Below are positions 31,804-43,213 of a stretch of DNA of 64,000 bases, piece after piece. Origin of the DNA: Datisca glomerata (taxonomy: Eukaryota > Streptophyta > Magnoliopsida > Cucurbitales > Datiscaceae); assembly GCA_003255025.1 (NCBI GenBank), contig QANY01005826.1:186001-250000 (forward strand). The letters are read 5' to 3'. The position numbers and the translations under genes were made by a program. Under the pieces are notes generated by a model. It was not told where the DNA came from. It ran no database searches and worked only from the letters and a program-made list of their open reading frames with translations. Position 1 is the first letter of the stretch; every line of letters begins with the position of its first letter.

Positions 31804-34800
31804 TAAACAATCAAAAAACACACTTCAAACCTACTTTATACATAACTACACAAATATTACATAAGAAAGTAATAGAACAGGATGCAATCCCAGTACTTTT
31901 TAATCAGTACTTCAGCTGCACCATTTTACCCTCGGGATCAAGTTGCAATGCGTGAGGATAGCCTCAAACAAACCACGAGTGCTTCATAAGTTGGCCAATT
32001 TAGTTTATAGGTAAGCTTCATTAGTTGAGATTAGTCACTTGAACAATAACTACATGGATAACTGGTCCTTCTCTTCTGACTATCAAGAAAAATGTGAAGG
32101 ATGTGATATTTTTATTGAATGTGATAAGGTAGGAAAACAATTGAATCAGATAACAAGTTAATAAAAGAAACTCACATAGGCAAATGCTTCTCCTCAGCAA
32201 GAATCACAGTAGCTGGCTAACAAGACCAACAAATTTACATGAACATGCAAAACGTATGTCCAAAAATATAAAATGGGATTACTAATGCTCATTTCTCAAC
32301 TTTCACCAGTACTGTTTTTGTAAATCATTCCCAAATTACATTTTTCATACACTTAGGCAATTTTCATACTTAATCATTTTCATATACTTGGGCAATTTTC
32401 ATACTTATATTCACACACTTGGTCTCTCTCCCCCTCTTTATCGTGGACTTGGTCAAATTTTCATTTACTTAATATTTTTCTCACTTTTTGGCATTTTCAT
32501 GTACTTGTATCCATAGTCCAAACTTCCAAATAACCGAACAAAAGGGGAAATGGTGTTGAATCACAATCGACAAAAGATAACAAAATATAGTTCTTACTTA
32601 TTTATTAAAGAACACTGAACAACCCAACAAAACAAAGGAGAATAAAAAACATCTTCTATCAGCTCGCAACCTAAACCAAGACCCAATCTAGAGGATAATT
32701 AGTTACTATTTCCAATCTTAGGAGTCCAGACTATTTAGCACAAATTATAAAGTTATTCAACTACTTCTCACACAACCACGTAAGAATAATTCAAAAGCCT
32801 TTCTGCGGTGAAATTATGGATATCGCTTTTGAGTAATAACTTCTAAAATAGACCGTATGAAATGGATTCAATGAACTTCAAAGCATAACCAATAATAATC
32901 AACTTGCTCAGTTTGTTAAGAACTCTAAATTCCTTGAGTTAAAAAATATTTTCACAAAACTTAATGAAGTAAGTTATAATCACGACAAGATCTGACTCTG
33001 AAAAAAGGAAAAGAAATGGAAGGAAAAACTATATAAAAGGACTAAAACATACCAATGGCAGGAGATCGGAAGTGATATCTAGCTGTACAACCAATTTAGT
33101 GGAAGTCTGGGTTGAATCACAAGTTACTAAGACCATCAATTGGAGCTCTAAGAAAAATTCCATTGTTGCTCGCTCGCCAATTGAAGCTGAATAGCGAAAA
33201 GGAAAATAAAATGATTGATGAGAGAACATATTATTTACTCCACCTTCCCGCAAGCAATGTCACCAATCAAAACAGAAATAAGTAGTCTGCAAATACGCAT
33301 ACACAAATAAAATATAGAAAGCTGAATTTCAATCATAACAACTTTAGAAAAGTAATAGTAAATTTAAAGTATACATTACTTTAAGTCATTTAAGGCTTAC
33401 AAAAGAATAAACCTCATTAGAAAAAAAAGTCATTTAACCCATTTTAGGCATTATATTACTATATTAGTTAGAAAACAAGCTGTGCAAACAATTATCTACG
33501 AATGTATACGCATTAAGTAATGGTTCTTGCATAGAACAAAATAGCTACAATGTTCAATCAACTAAGTCCAAAAAATGTGACATACCATGTGATAAGCATC
33601 ATGTTAGAGTAGCCACCTCTCTCCATCAAGGTCCATAACAGAAAGTTGTGACTAGAACCTGAAATCAAATATCACAAAGAAACAAGTAGGGTTCAAAAGA
33701 AACCTGAAGCCAAATATCACAAAACAGACAACAAAAGAAGGATGAATAAAGACTAACCATCCCAAGCAGTAGGATCATCTGATAACACTTCCATCTTGAA
33801 TTGTTGATATATTAAATAGAGTTTTATAACAGATTAAAAAAAACAAGATGGTGCTAGACTTGGGAAAAATGAATATATGATTATGGCAGACCTAGGAAAA
33901 ATGAATGTATGATTACGACAAATCTGGAGAGCACTAGACAAACTATAAATTAAACCTTTCATTTTGTAACCATAGCTGAAAGTATCTAGAAGCAATATGA
34001 TAGAACTTGTATTGTAAAAAATTGACCCAATAACCATATCATTTTTTCCACTAAGAGGAACAAAATGCTACAATAGCAATTTAATATTTACCATAAGTAA
34101 TATGCTTCCATTCAAGATTAACAGAAAAAATCCAGAGAAGTCATTGTAAATTGTAATTATAATCACTTACATTCAAGATTAACAGAAAAATCTAGAGAAG
34201 CCATCATAATTTGTAATTATAATCATTTTAATCAATTTAAATACTTCCATTAGAAAATAATCGTAAATTAATTTAAAATCCTAAACCTGAGTGGTTAGAG
34301 CTGAACATGTGAGTCTCATGCTCATATTTGGATCCAGATTTTCCGTATGGGTGAAAAAGTTGAATGATCTTTGCTCAGATCTGTGGAAGGAGAAACTTAC
34401 ATATATTTTTCTTGGATTAGATAGAGGGAGAAAAGCACAAGACTCCACCTGCAAGATTTAAACAAAATGGACAAAGATTTGGAACATAAATATGAGTTTT
34501 ATGCTCAAAATAATGGAGGAGGCGTCGAGGAAGTTCTACCTAATGCAGCAACATCCCTAATGTTGGAGTTAATTTGATCTTTTTGTGTGGTATAGTTAAG
34601 CCAAACGCCTGCCATATGATCATACTGGACATGGATAGGAGTTTGGGAGACCAAACAATAGCGATTAGAAGCCATCACCACCACGAGGGAGCTGGAACAT
34701 CTAAACTTTTTTCCTCTATAAAAGTTATCAAAATTTCAATTTGAAACAGAATCCAAAAGAAAATCTAAACCAATTACCGAAAAATCTCAAGAACTCAGAG

Positions 34801-35297
34801 AAAATATTTAAGTAAAATCAAAGAAAATTCTAGATCTACAACCAAATCGTGAACTAAGGGTCGAGCTCACATATTTTCGCGGGGAGTTGCACAAGCTTCA
34901 GGCAGCTTCAATGGGAGCTTCGCGTGGTACACGACGGTGTGCAACAGCGAGAGAGAGAGTGTGTGCCCTAGCTTTTGGGTTGAAGTGGAAGGAGAAGGGG
35001 AATCTTTTGAGATTTTTGAGTTCGAGTGCTCTGGGTTTTGGTCTAAGGAGAAATTGATCCTCGTGTGTCCTAAATTATGGTCATTTGCGGGAGGAGAAGC
35101 TGACTAAGATCGTCTAGGTCTTGGGTTGAAGTCGAAGGAGTAGCTTGAAGGAAAATGTGATTTAGGAAGGAAGGAGAAAACTTCCTTCGTAAGATTTCGA
35201 AGACCTACAACCTGTTCAACAGGTGAATCTCAATTTGTTGATCCAACGGCTGGGGTTCTTCTTATCTGATCTAAAGGCTAGGAAAACTCCCAACGTC
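31804..35297. other. Large non-coding region with small tandem duplications
   Basis: About 3.5 kb with no supported gene. A minus-strand open frame at 33,029-33,253 has no recognisable domain. Repeat words TTTTCATAC(A)CTT occur at 32,330-32,510. Near-duplicate pairs occur at 33,655-33,720 and 33,865-33,925. 34,880-35,330 is GC-richer and contains AGAGAGAGAG and long open stretches, possibly a decayed gene or transposon end. Confidence 0.4.
34109..34231. repeat. 61-bp tandem duplication
   Basis: CATTCAAGATTAACAGAAAA, then TC(C/T)AGAGAAG(T/C)CAT and TTGTAATTATAATCA recur at 34,109 and 34,170 with a few substitutions. Confidence 0.75.
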
Positions 35298-35324
35298 AAT
35301 GCCGAGAAAAATTTTTCCGGCATT
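35298..35324. repeat. 27-bp near-palindrome
   Basis: AATGCCGAGAAAA-A-TTTTTCCGGCATT: the 13-base arms match at 11 positions. It could form a cruciform or RNA hairpin, or be a decayed transposon terminus. Nothing around it decides which. Confidence 0.6.
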
Positions 35325-35760
35325 GGAGAGGGACCCTCGAAGCAAACAAAAATTTCTACAACCAAGTCAATATTTTGACTATTATGATATATTGGTCCTT
35401 TTCCTATTGTTTATTTATTGAATTAAACACAAGATTTTGTTTAGGTGCTTTGGTTAAAGATTTGGTATTTGTTCATTTGCATTAAAAACTTGGAACATTA
35501 GCCTCTCCACATGTTAGAACTTAGAAGTTATCATTGTTCTTGTATACAACTACAAATCCTCACAAAACCATGATTAAAAAAGTAATAACAATAAGTCATC
35601 ATAAACTTGAATCTCAAGCTTATTGGCGATGACTCGCTTTTCTAATCTTGAAAATGTAATGATAATGAGAAAAAGTGTTAATCTTAAAAAATATTCACGA
35701 TTTTTAAAGTCTTGAACTTGATTATATCTTAAATAATCTTAAATGCAGAGGTTACTTTTC

Positions 35761-35887
35761 TTTTCTTTTTATTAAAGTTACATTATAAATTTTAAGAGAA
35801 ATTGGAGAATATAACTTGAACCCACAATCTCTAAGGTGTGAGTATGAGGGTTTAACCAACTGTGCCAACTCAACTTGTCTGTAAATA
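35761..35887 (-). mobile_element. tRNA-type SINE, about 127 bp
   Basis: On the minus strand, TTGGCACAGTTGGT is a strong RNA polymerase III A box and GTGGGTTCAAGTT a B box about 40 bp downstream. The 3' end is A-rich (AAAAAGAAAA). TTACTTTTC lies on both sides (35,752-35,760 and 35,888-35,896), a plausible 9-bp target duplication. Confidence 0.6.
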
Positions 35888-35896
35888 TTACTTTTC

Positions 35897-37292
35897 AATA
35901 TTGATATTGAAAATATGTTTCAACAACTTTATTCCTATGCATTATTAGAATTATTGAATTGTACTTTTACTATAGTAATTAAGTTCTTTAATACGATAAT
36001 TAATAAACTATTTTATGTTTTTTCAATTTTACTTATATTTATAATATTAATTGTGATGGTTTTGTAGTATTTACATGTACTATTTATTTATACATATGAC
36101 ATTGTTAAAAATAAGATCCTAGGTGCAAAAAGTCTTTAAAATGAAATTGATTATTAAAATAATTATATTAGATAGTCATTATTTGTTAATATTACTTATT
36201 TTTGTTGATGTTTTATTTTTTTTCATTTTATTAATAAAAACATTACTTTTATTGTTACTTATTAAAACTTCCACGTTCACGTGCACACCTTCTTAATAAA
36301 AGTGTTTCTAAAAGCATAGATCATCAAAAAAGAACTTTTCCTGTTCATCCAAATTAAAGATGATCCAATTCTCAAAATTGATCATAAAATACATTATAAT
36401 GATGCTTGAATCCAAGCTGATTAAAAAGAACACTATCATCAAACAAAATCATGATGCATATATATAAGTACTATCAATAATCTAAAATGGATCCTAAAGA
36501 AAAATAAATGGGTCATAGATATTTGGTTGACTGGTTAAATATAAAACTATTGGTGGGAGTGGGATGGTTAGAATCAGTCCTCCAGATATGAAGGAGGTTA
36601 GTTCCCTTCATGAAAATGTCAATCTCAGTTGTTAATACACTAGACAACTGAGTGAAGGCACAAATGCATGGAAGACTGAGATTGTAACAACTATTATTCA
36701 ATTATTTACACCAACCCTCACCAACCCTTGTGGTCCTCTGCTAATAAGCAGGCTCAGACCATTTGTGCTTGTCTGAAGGTAAGCCCTGCTTTACTCAATG
36801 AGTCTTTAGTCCATACTCTCTCAAGTCTCAAACCCTTCCAAATATGAGAGAATTATGGTCATTGGCCCATAACAGCTACAGTTGAGCTTCCAAACGATGG
36901 GCTGGATTTCAATGTATGATTCAGATAAGACTTAACGGTCAAGTAAAAAAATGGCTTTTACTGTTTTTCTTTTTAGTTAACTCGATATAGACTGTCAAGA
37001 TCTGATTAGACGATCATAAGGTTAATTTTTTAGAAGTCGGCTTTGGTAAGTGTAATCCGAAACATGCCCTTAGTACCCGTCATGTTACATGTTTTCTTTT
37101 TCCGAAGTCATGTTACAAGTGAACATATACTTTTTATAAATAGTGGATAAAATTCAATATATGTGTAAAATAAATTCAGCATCTAAATGTGATTAACATA
37201 ATTACAAGCTGAATGTCTCGAGGATAATATTTACTAATATTAAGAATGTACAATAACATTGTCCGTTTTCTTATAAATCAAACTGTAAAAAG
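35897..37292. other. AT-rich intergenic region
   Basis: No supported gene. The minus-strand frame at 36,513-36,701 shows no domain. It includes the 3' flank of the gene at 37,293-37,703. Confidence 0.4.
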
Positions 37293-37703
37293 TTAACCTG
37301 ACCTCCAAAGAGGCCCAAACCACTTGGAATGGAAGGATGATTGGTAAGAAAGCAACACCAAAACCAGCACCACCAATACAGCAATACCCCAAGGCGAGCC
37401 GCCTCGGTGAGCCGCCTCATGCACCGACTGCCGGAATGTAGAGTTCAACCATCCACCAGGTGGATATAAGGCCATAAAAAGCACAAACAGAATGGGGAAC
37501 AAAACAAGGAATAGCTGAAAGTTGATAGCAGAGTGGTGAAGCTGGGCATTGTAGTCTGTGTGCTGAGAGAACCAGAGTAAGACAATGACAACGGCGAATA
37601 TTGTAAGCAAATGAAGGGGTGGGGTTGAAATAGAGGAAAGGCTCTGGCCTGTCCACCCTTGTTTCCACTCTGGACCTCTTCTTTTTGTGTAGAACCACTC
37701 CAT
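37293..37703 (-). CDS. Small plant membrane protein with three predicted transmembrane segments (SPWG family), paralogue B
   Basis: An intact single-exon frame of 136 codons on the minus strand. A basic N-terminus (MEWFYTKRRGPEWKQGW) is followed by hydrophobic segments at about residues 30-46 (LHLLTIFAVVIVLLWFS), 62-80 (FQLFLVLFPILFVLFMAL) and 105-120. The signature GGSPWGIAVLVVLVLVLLSY and the tail FHSKWFGPLWRSG follow. Signature, segment number and size match the protein at 23,768-24,247, facing it 13 kb away. A TATA box (minus-strand ATATAAAAG, 37,749-37,757) lies about 46 bp before the ATG, giving a short leader. The frame is clean, so it is probably a working gene. Family function is unknown to me; membrane location is inferred from hydrophobicity only. 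Confidence 0.85.
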   Translation of the reverse strand: MEWFYTKRRGPEWKQGWTGQSLSSISTPPLHLLTIFAVVIVLLWFSQHTDYNAQLHHSAINFQLFLVLFPILFVLFMALYPPGGWLNSTFRQSVHEAAHRGGSPWGIAVLVVLVLVLLSYQSSFHSKWFGPLWRSG

Positions 37704-37748
37704 TGCTAACTTTTCTCTGTCTAATTCTAATATCTATATTTGAATGTC

Positions 37749-37757
37749 TTTTATATG
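37749..37757 (-). promoter_or_regulatory. TATA box of paralogue B
   Basis: The minus strand reads CCCATATAAAAGACATTC, placing a TATA box about 46 bp upstream of the ATG at 37,703. This spacing predicts a leader of about 15-20 nt. Confidence 0.55.
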
Positions 37758-38018
37758 GGTTTGTTTTGGCATATATGCTTTGAGTAAGGTATTTGCGTTG
37801 TATAACTTTTACTTTGGACTAATAATCACTCAAAGTGTTTGATGCTAAATTGTACCAATTAAATTGTGAGATGTGGTATTTGTACCATATCTAACATAAT
37901 GATATATGACAATATGGGTTAACATAATACTTAAGCATATATACTTATACTATAGGGTTCGTGTGTTTGAGTCATAATATTCTCCGAACAAAATATGTAA
38001 TTTTGACAAACAAAATTC

Positions 38019-38580
38019 TAGGGGTGTGCAAAAAATGACTAAACCGGACCAAAATGGATCGAAACGAAAATGACTAGCTATGTCAGTTTTTTAATTAACT
38101 GTGATAAGTTCAATCTTGGATCTATAAAAAACTGAATTTTCGATTTGAGAATTGTGAAAGAAGAGAAATATGAGAAATGGAAAAGAGGAGAAAAGAAAGA
38201 AAAAAAATGATATATGCAGAGGAGGATAAACGGTCGGTCTGGCCAGTTCGGTCCAAAATTCACATTTGTCTTCTTTCGCAATTACCTCATCTCTCTTGAA
38301 TATATTAGTTTACATGTTGTGATTTAAGTTGTGAGTTTTTATTATAATGCATGAAAAGCTTAAAAAAATTGAAACATGTATGATTAAATTCATTAATGGA
38401 ACTCTTGACAAAAATATTTTGATGGACCGTAAAACTCAATCGAACCGATCAATTATTTTACGGTCCGATCAAACATAATGATATATGATCAATTTAGTAT
38501 TAATTATGGTAAGACTGTGAATTTTAGTTTAGTCTAGTTTTTATGTTAAAACCTGAACCTAGCCGATCATCACACTCCTA
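38019..38580. mobile_element. hAT-type MITE, 562 bp, with perfect 8-bp target duplication
   Basis: CAAAATTC flanks both ends (38,011-38,018 and 38,581-38,588). Termini are TAGGGGTGTG on the left and CACACTCCTA on the right, a one-mismatch inverted repeat with the TAGGG/CACAC form of hAT elements. The interior is AT-rich with CGGACC/GGTCCG words and no coding capacity, so it would rely on a transposase in trans. Confidence 0.8.
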
Positions 38581-38588
38581 CAAAATTC

Positions 38589-39746
38589 ATATGATTTCAA
38601 TAGGAAAGCTGTAACTTCTTCTGCTTGTCTAGAGTTATATGGGCTTTTAAATAAAAAAGACCTCTTGGTGGTAGGGGAATTTGTCCAAGGCAAGAACCAT
38701 TATTTTAAGCAGAAATGTTCGACATTTAACAAGAAAAATCAACCAAACCATTAGAATTATTCTGTGAGAAGAGAAAAATTAAGGCTAATTAGCATTGATA
38801 GATTAGGAAGAAGAAATATCACACAATCAAATATTTAAGGACACTGGTTATCTTTTTTGTAAAGTTGAACTTTAAAATTATGTTCTTGGAAAAAATGTGA
38901 GGAAAAGTAAGTAGAAGTAGAAGAAAATGAAGTAAATTATTAATCTAGAAAATTTATTCATATCAATGCTTTTGTCTTCGTATTCCAAAATTCTCTAATG
39001 TAAATATTGTTCTCTACATTTTTCCTTATAATTGGTTTTCCAGAATCCAAATATAACATGAAATTATGGACTCTTGACATGAAACTATTTTTTGATTTTA
39101 TGAACATAAAAGTTTCTCTCTTTTTCTTGGAAAAAAGGTTTCTTTCTTTTATATGATCTTTTTTGCCATTCAAGCACAACAATTTTCAAATATACAATGG
39201 TTGGACTTTGAAATCAATACTAAAGTTTATTGATTCTTAAAAAAATATGTAATGGAAAAATTAAACCATCCTAACCAATTTTTTTCCTGTCACGGAGAAT
39301 GAGAGTAAATTACTTGAGAATTGAACTCTAGTTCAAGAGGATGCGCGAGCATGACCTCTTGGATTAGAAGTATATGTTCATTTTAGCTACTTGATAATAA
39401 GAAAGAAAAGAAATTGCAACATCAAAGCGTAGGCTTTAACACAATAGATGTTCCCGATAGTTGAGAACCCCAACATTTATGCAATTTAATGTCTGAGGAT
39501 TGCCTGATCACTATGAACGATTTATATCAAGTTGAACTTTGATATCGACTATTTTTGCTTTTTCAGTTGGTCATTTAGATATGTTCGAATTGTCCTCCAA
39601 AAGTGAAACTCGTTTCTTGTCCGCAACTGTCACATCGCTAGTTGTCCGCAACAACAGTTCCATGTGTTACGATGCATGGCAAATGCAGCGGCTAAGGCCA
39701 TTTGAGGTTGTCCATTTTTTAGAGGCGAATTACTACGAGTGTTTGG
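38589..39746. other. Unannotated region
   Basis: No supported gene. Near 39,280-39,370 the minus strand has a possible A box (TAATCCAAGAGG) and B box (AGTTCAATTCTC), a weak SINE-like signal without a target duplication. Confidence 0.35.
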
Positions 39747-40825
39747 TAGGAGTGTAGGCGGTTTAGTTCGACTCCATTTAAGGGGTTTTATTGAGCTGAA
39801 CCGAACTTAACATTTTACACCATTAAATTTTTGACAAATTTTCATTTCAACTGAGAATATAAAATATTTATAGAAACAACAAAAAATACATGGAAAAGTA
39901 TAATTTAGGTTCTAAAGACACATAGAGAGATAAACAGAGAAAGTAAGAGACGGTGAGAGAAAGAAATAGAAATAGAGAGAGAAAAACGAGGCTAACCGAT
40001 AAAATTTAAATCTTAAAAAAACTGAGACTGAAGATCTAGAAAAGTGACAAACTTAGATCTAAAAAGTTAGGGGTTTCTTCGCTGGCTCTACAATGACGGT
40101 AAGTGAATGAAAAATCTGTGGCTCTATGACGACGATGGAATTTTAATGAGAGGTTGTTCGGCGGCTAGCGAGGCAAAGGAGGACCTACTTGCAAAAATAT
40201 CAGAAATGCATGTGTAGACCGGAGCTCTTATAAGAAAGAATTAGAGTAACTAAGGTAGATAAATTACATCACACTCCTATTGAAGAGAAAGTAACTAGAA
40301 AGGGAGGAAGATGAAGAATGAAATGGAGAGGGGGACGATTTTTGCTTGTGGGAAATGGTGATTAAATGAAATGGAGAGGGGGGAGGGGGACGATTTTTTC
40401 TTATGGGGAAATGATGAAAAAAATGAAAAGGAGAGGGGGGGCGATTTTAGCTTACAGGAAATGACGAAGAAAATGAAAGGGAGAGGGGGACGTTTCCCAA
40501 TGTTTATGGTTTCAAAAGAATAATTACATATGAGAAATGACAAAAATAAAATTGTGCTCCTTAAGACTTAAACACATGTCCTCCGAAGTTCATGATGCCA
40601 GCTAGCTATCACTCATCTATCTATTAAGACAAACTAAAATTGTATACTTTTTGAATAATCGGGTGGTTCGGTTATAAGCTGTTTTTTTGCTTTAAGAACT
40701 ACAGACCAAACCGCATTTACAGTTTCTCAATATCATAAATCGTTATAAATTGAGATAATTCAAGAAACTGACTGAACCGTGCCGGTTCGATTCGATCGGT
40801 TTAATCAGTTTTCCTTACACCCTTT
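39747..40825. mobile_element. Possible larger relative of the hAT-type MITE
   Basis: The left end TAGGAGTGTAGGCGGTTTAG resembles the terminal TAGGAGTGTG of the 38,019 element. The right end GGTTTAATCAG...CCTTACACCC is a partial inverted match, directly before the Harbinger element. Subterminal GGTTCGATTCGATCGGTTTA words support a relationship. The 8-bp duplication is uncertain because the Harbinger end itself supplies the similar TTGTTTGG. Confidence 0.4.
40316..40495. repeat. GA-rich tandem repeat, about three copies
   Basis: GAAATGGAGAGGGGGACGAT, then TTT(T)GCTT(G/A)(T)GGGAAATG, recur three times with a period of about 55-60 bp and indels in the G runs. Confidence 0.65.
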
Positions 40826-41908
40826 GGGGTTGTTTGGTATAAGATTGTGAGTAAATAATTTTTAGAATAAAATTGTTGGAATATGATTGTGGGAATTTAT
40901 ATGTGTGGAAAATTAAGATTACTTTGTTTATTAACACTTGAGAATATTATGATTTAATGGTGAGAGTGTTAGATTACTTTGTTTGTTTTGATGGAATAGG
41001 CAAGTGAATATTTTAGACATTATTACCAAATTTTAATTTTACCCTTAGACTAAAATATTCTTATAAATAATAATTACTTAATTTATAATAAGATGACCAA
41101 CATAAGTAATAACAAAAATGTAGATTTTACCTATGGATTTGTTTCATATATACCTATTAATTTTTTGACCAAACCATTATATTATGATACGTTGTATAGA
41201 TTTTCATCAAATATTGTCCATACAATTGAACCAATATCGCTCCAAGTGCATTATGTGGTATGAAATTTACAATATAAGATAATAATTCTTATAAGAAAAA
41301 CACCCATGATTTTCAGCTCAATAATCAAGATTATAGTACTAAAATAAATTTCTATCAAATTTCAATCATGATATTAAGTAAAATTCAATTTATAGTTAGT
41401 CTAATATCAAAGCATGTAAACATAATATATTTTATAAAATATGCAAAAGATGAATTCTCAATCCAATCACTACATTTCCATACACATATGTTGATTGTAT
41501 TTACGTGTGACCTGTCAAAAGATATGGACAAAATACTCATGTGCATATCATAAATGTAACAACAAAATATTTACCCTTGTGCACATCATACATGGCATAA
41601 CAATTCATCCATGTGCACAATAAAAAAGTACACTTGTAAATTATTACAGGTGACATCATTTATACTATACATATCAAAATAGGTTCTGAAGGCTTCATTA
41701 TGAAATCTACTTTCTATGATTTCATATTATCGAGTAAAACTTACAAAACAAACTCCTTTTTGAAAGGCGTAGGCAGAATAAAGAAATAATGAGTTTGATC
41801 ATGGTCTTTCATAATCAACCTTCCTGCTAGTACCTTTTTGGCACTTGTTAGTCCATCTATTTTCATTATTTCATCAAATATCTGAGAAACTCTATCAGCA
41901 CTATCAGC

Positions 41909-42960
41909 TTAATGTTGAAAACACTTTACCAACTTTCCTATATTGACATTTGTGTTTGAGAAGAATGTCTCAAACTGCTTGACCGTGTTAGTCAGTGTCT
42001 TGACCAATATATCATCATCTCTAGCGCTTTTCTTAGATCTTTTTGTTGGTACAGAGGTTGAAGGAATTTGAGAAGCAGATACTAAAGGAAAAGTTGGAGT
42101 TTGATAACTAGAGCAAGTAACATTTTCTTCAACAAATCCCGTTGCAGGGTCTGGTACATAAAAATCATCATCTTTCCAATTAAAATCATACTCATGTTCT
42201 ATAGTATCAACCATATCTACAGGACCTTCAACACCAAGTACAGAAGCTCGATCTTTTCCAAACACTGACCCCAAATCATCAAAATGTTGAAAATGCTTGT
42301 TCAACACGCCTTTTGCATTTGGATGGCTTTGCAATGTATATCATTCAGAAAACACCATATTAACCCACAATTATCATTCAGAAACAGAACTAACAAACAA
42401 GTTATCACCCCCCCCCAAACAATATAGATAGAACTAACAAACAAGTTATATATACTTATATGCAAAAATACCATATTAACCCATCGTTATCATTTAGAAA
42501 ACATCATATTAAAAAACAAAATTAACAAACAAGTTATCAGCCCCCTAAACAATAGACTATCTCGGTCAGGTGTATTAATATTATCACATTTTGAATGGTT
42601 CATAAAATAATTAAAGAACTCATACCTTAACCCAATCATCAAATACATCTTTAGCAGCTAACACACACTTTACAGCGTCATCCCATCCAAAACCGCTACA
42701 GTTGGGTCCTAGCATCTCTGCAACAGCACCATATTGCTTCTTAAACAACTTGAACCAAGATTCAATATGTGGTTAGGCTCAAAGGCCACACCCAAGGATT
42801 CTTTCTTCCATTCCATTTTCCAAGTTGTTGCAGGAAACCAACTTTGAACGTTCCATTATCACCTTACCAAGTCCAAACTTCTACTAACCTCACTAAGCAC
42901 TCCACCAGTTTTGTATCCTCATATAGGGTTCATTGACGTTTCTTCTTCCCAGTAACTTTT
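41909..42960 (-). pseudogene. Myb/SANT-like protein of Harbinger element
   Basis: The C-terminal exon (41,909-42,334) begins MQSHPNAKGVLNKHFQHFDD then LGSVFGKDRASVLGVEGPVD, the conserved tail of plant Myb/SANT-like (Myb_DNA-bind_3 type) proteins encoded by Harbinger elements. An N-terminal stretch at about 42,640-42,960 encodes WFKLFKKQYGAVAEMLG and SGFGWDDAVKCVLAAKDVFD on the minus strand, with a stop in between. These proteins help the transposase reach the nucleus and bind termini. The gap holds a repeated non-coding block (42,355-42,555), probably an intron. Confidence 0.65.
42355..42555. repeat. About 125-bp tandem duplication inside the SANT-like gene
   Basis: ACCATATTAACCCA, TTATCATT(C/T)AGAAA and ATTAACAAACAAGTTATCA-like words, followed by CCCC(C)AAACAATA, occur twice in the same order. 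Confidence 0.6.
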
Positions 42961-43213
42961 GCTTACTCATTTTGATCCATTCCTACACATATATGTGTCT
43001 AACTTAATAGCTTAAAAACTCATTTACAATTCAATTGTATAAAATGAACATAAATACTCAAACTGTCAACATCATAATGAAGAATTGCTCATTTTAATAT
43101 TACCAAATGAAATAGTTTTCAAAAAAAATCTTAGAAGTCCAAAACATGAAGTGCAAATATAAGTGAATTCAAACACAAACAAGAAACCTAATGACTTAAT
43201 TTCTAGTGAAAAA

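Noticed and set aside
33029..33253. Minus-strand open frame of 74 codons
   Set aside because: No recognisable domain, no promoter or codon signal, in an AT-rich repeat-laden region.
35820..35885. tRNA gene
   Set aside because: A and B boxes are present but the sequence cannot fold into a full cloverleaf by eye, and it has an A-rich tail and target duplication, so a SINE is the better call.
37960..38010. B-box-like GGTTCGTGTGTTTGAGTC
   Set aside because: No A box upstream and no flanking duplication, so it was not called as a SINE.
39739..40837. 8-bp duplication GTGTTTGG / TTGTTTGG around the hAT-like element
   Set aside because: The right-hand copy is part of the Harbinger terminal repeat itself, so it cannot be counted as a target duplication.
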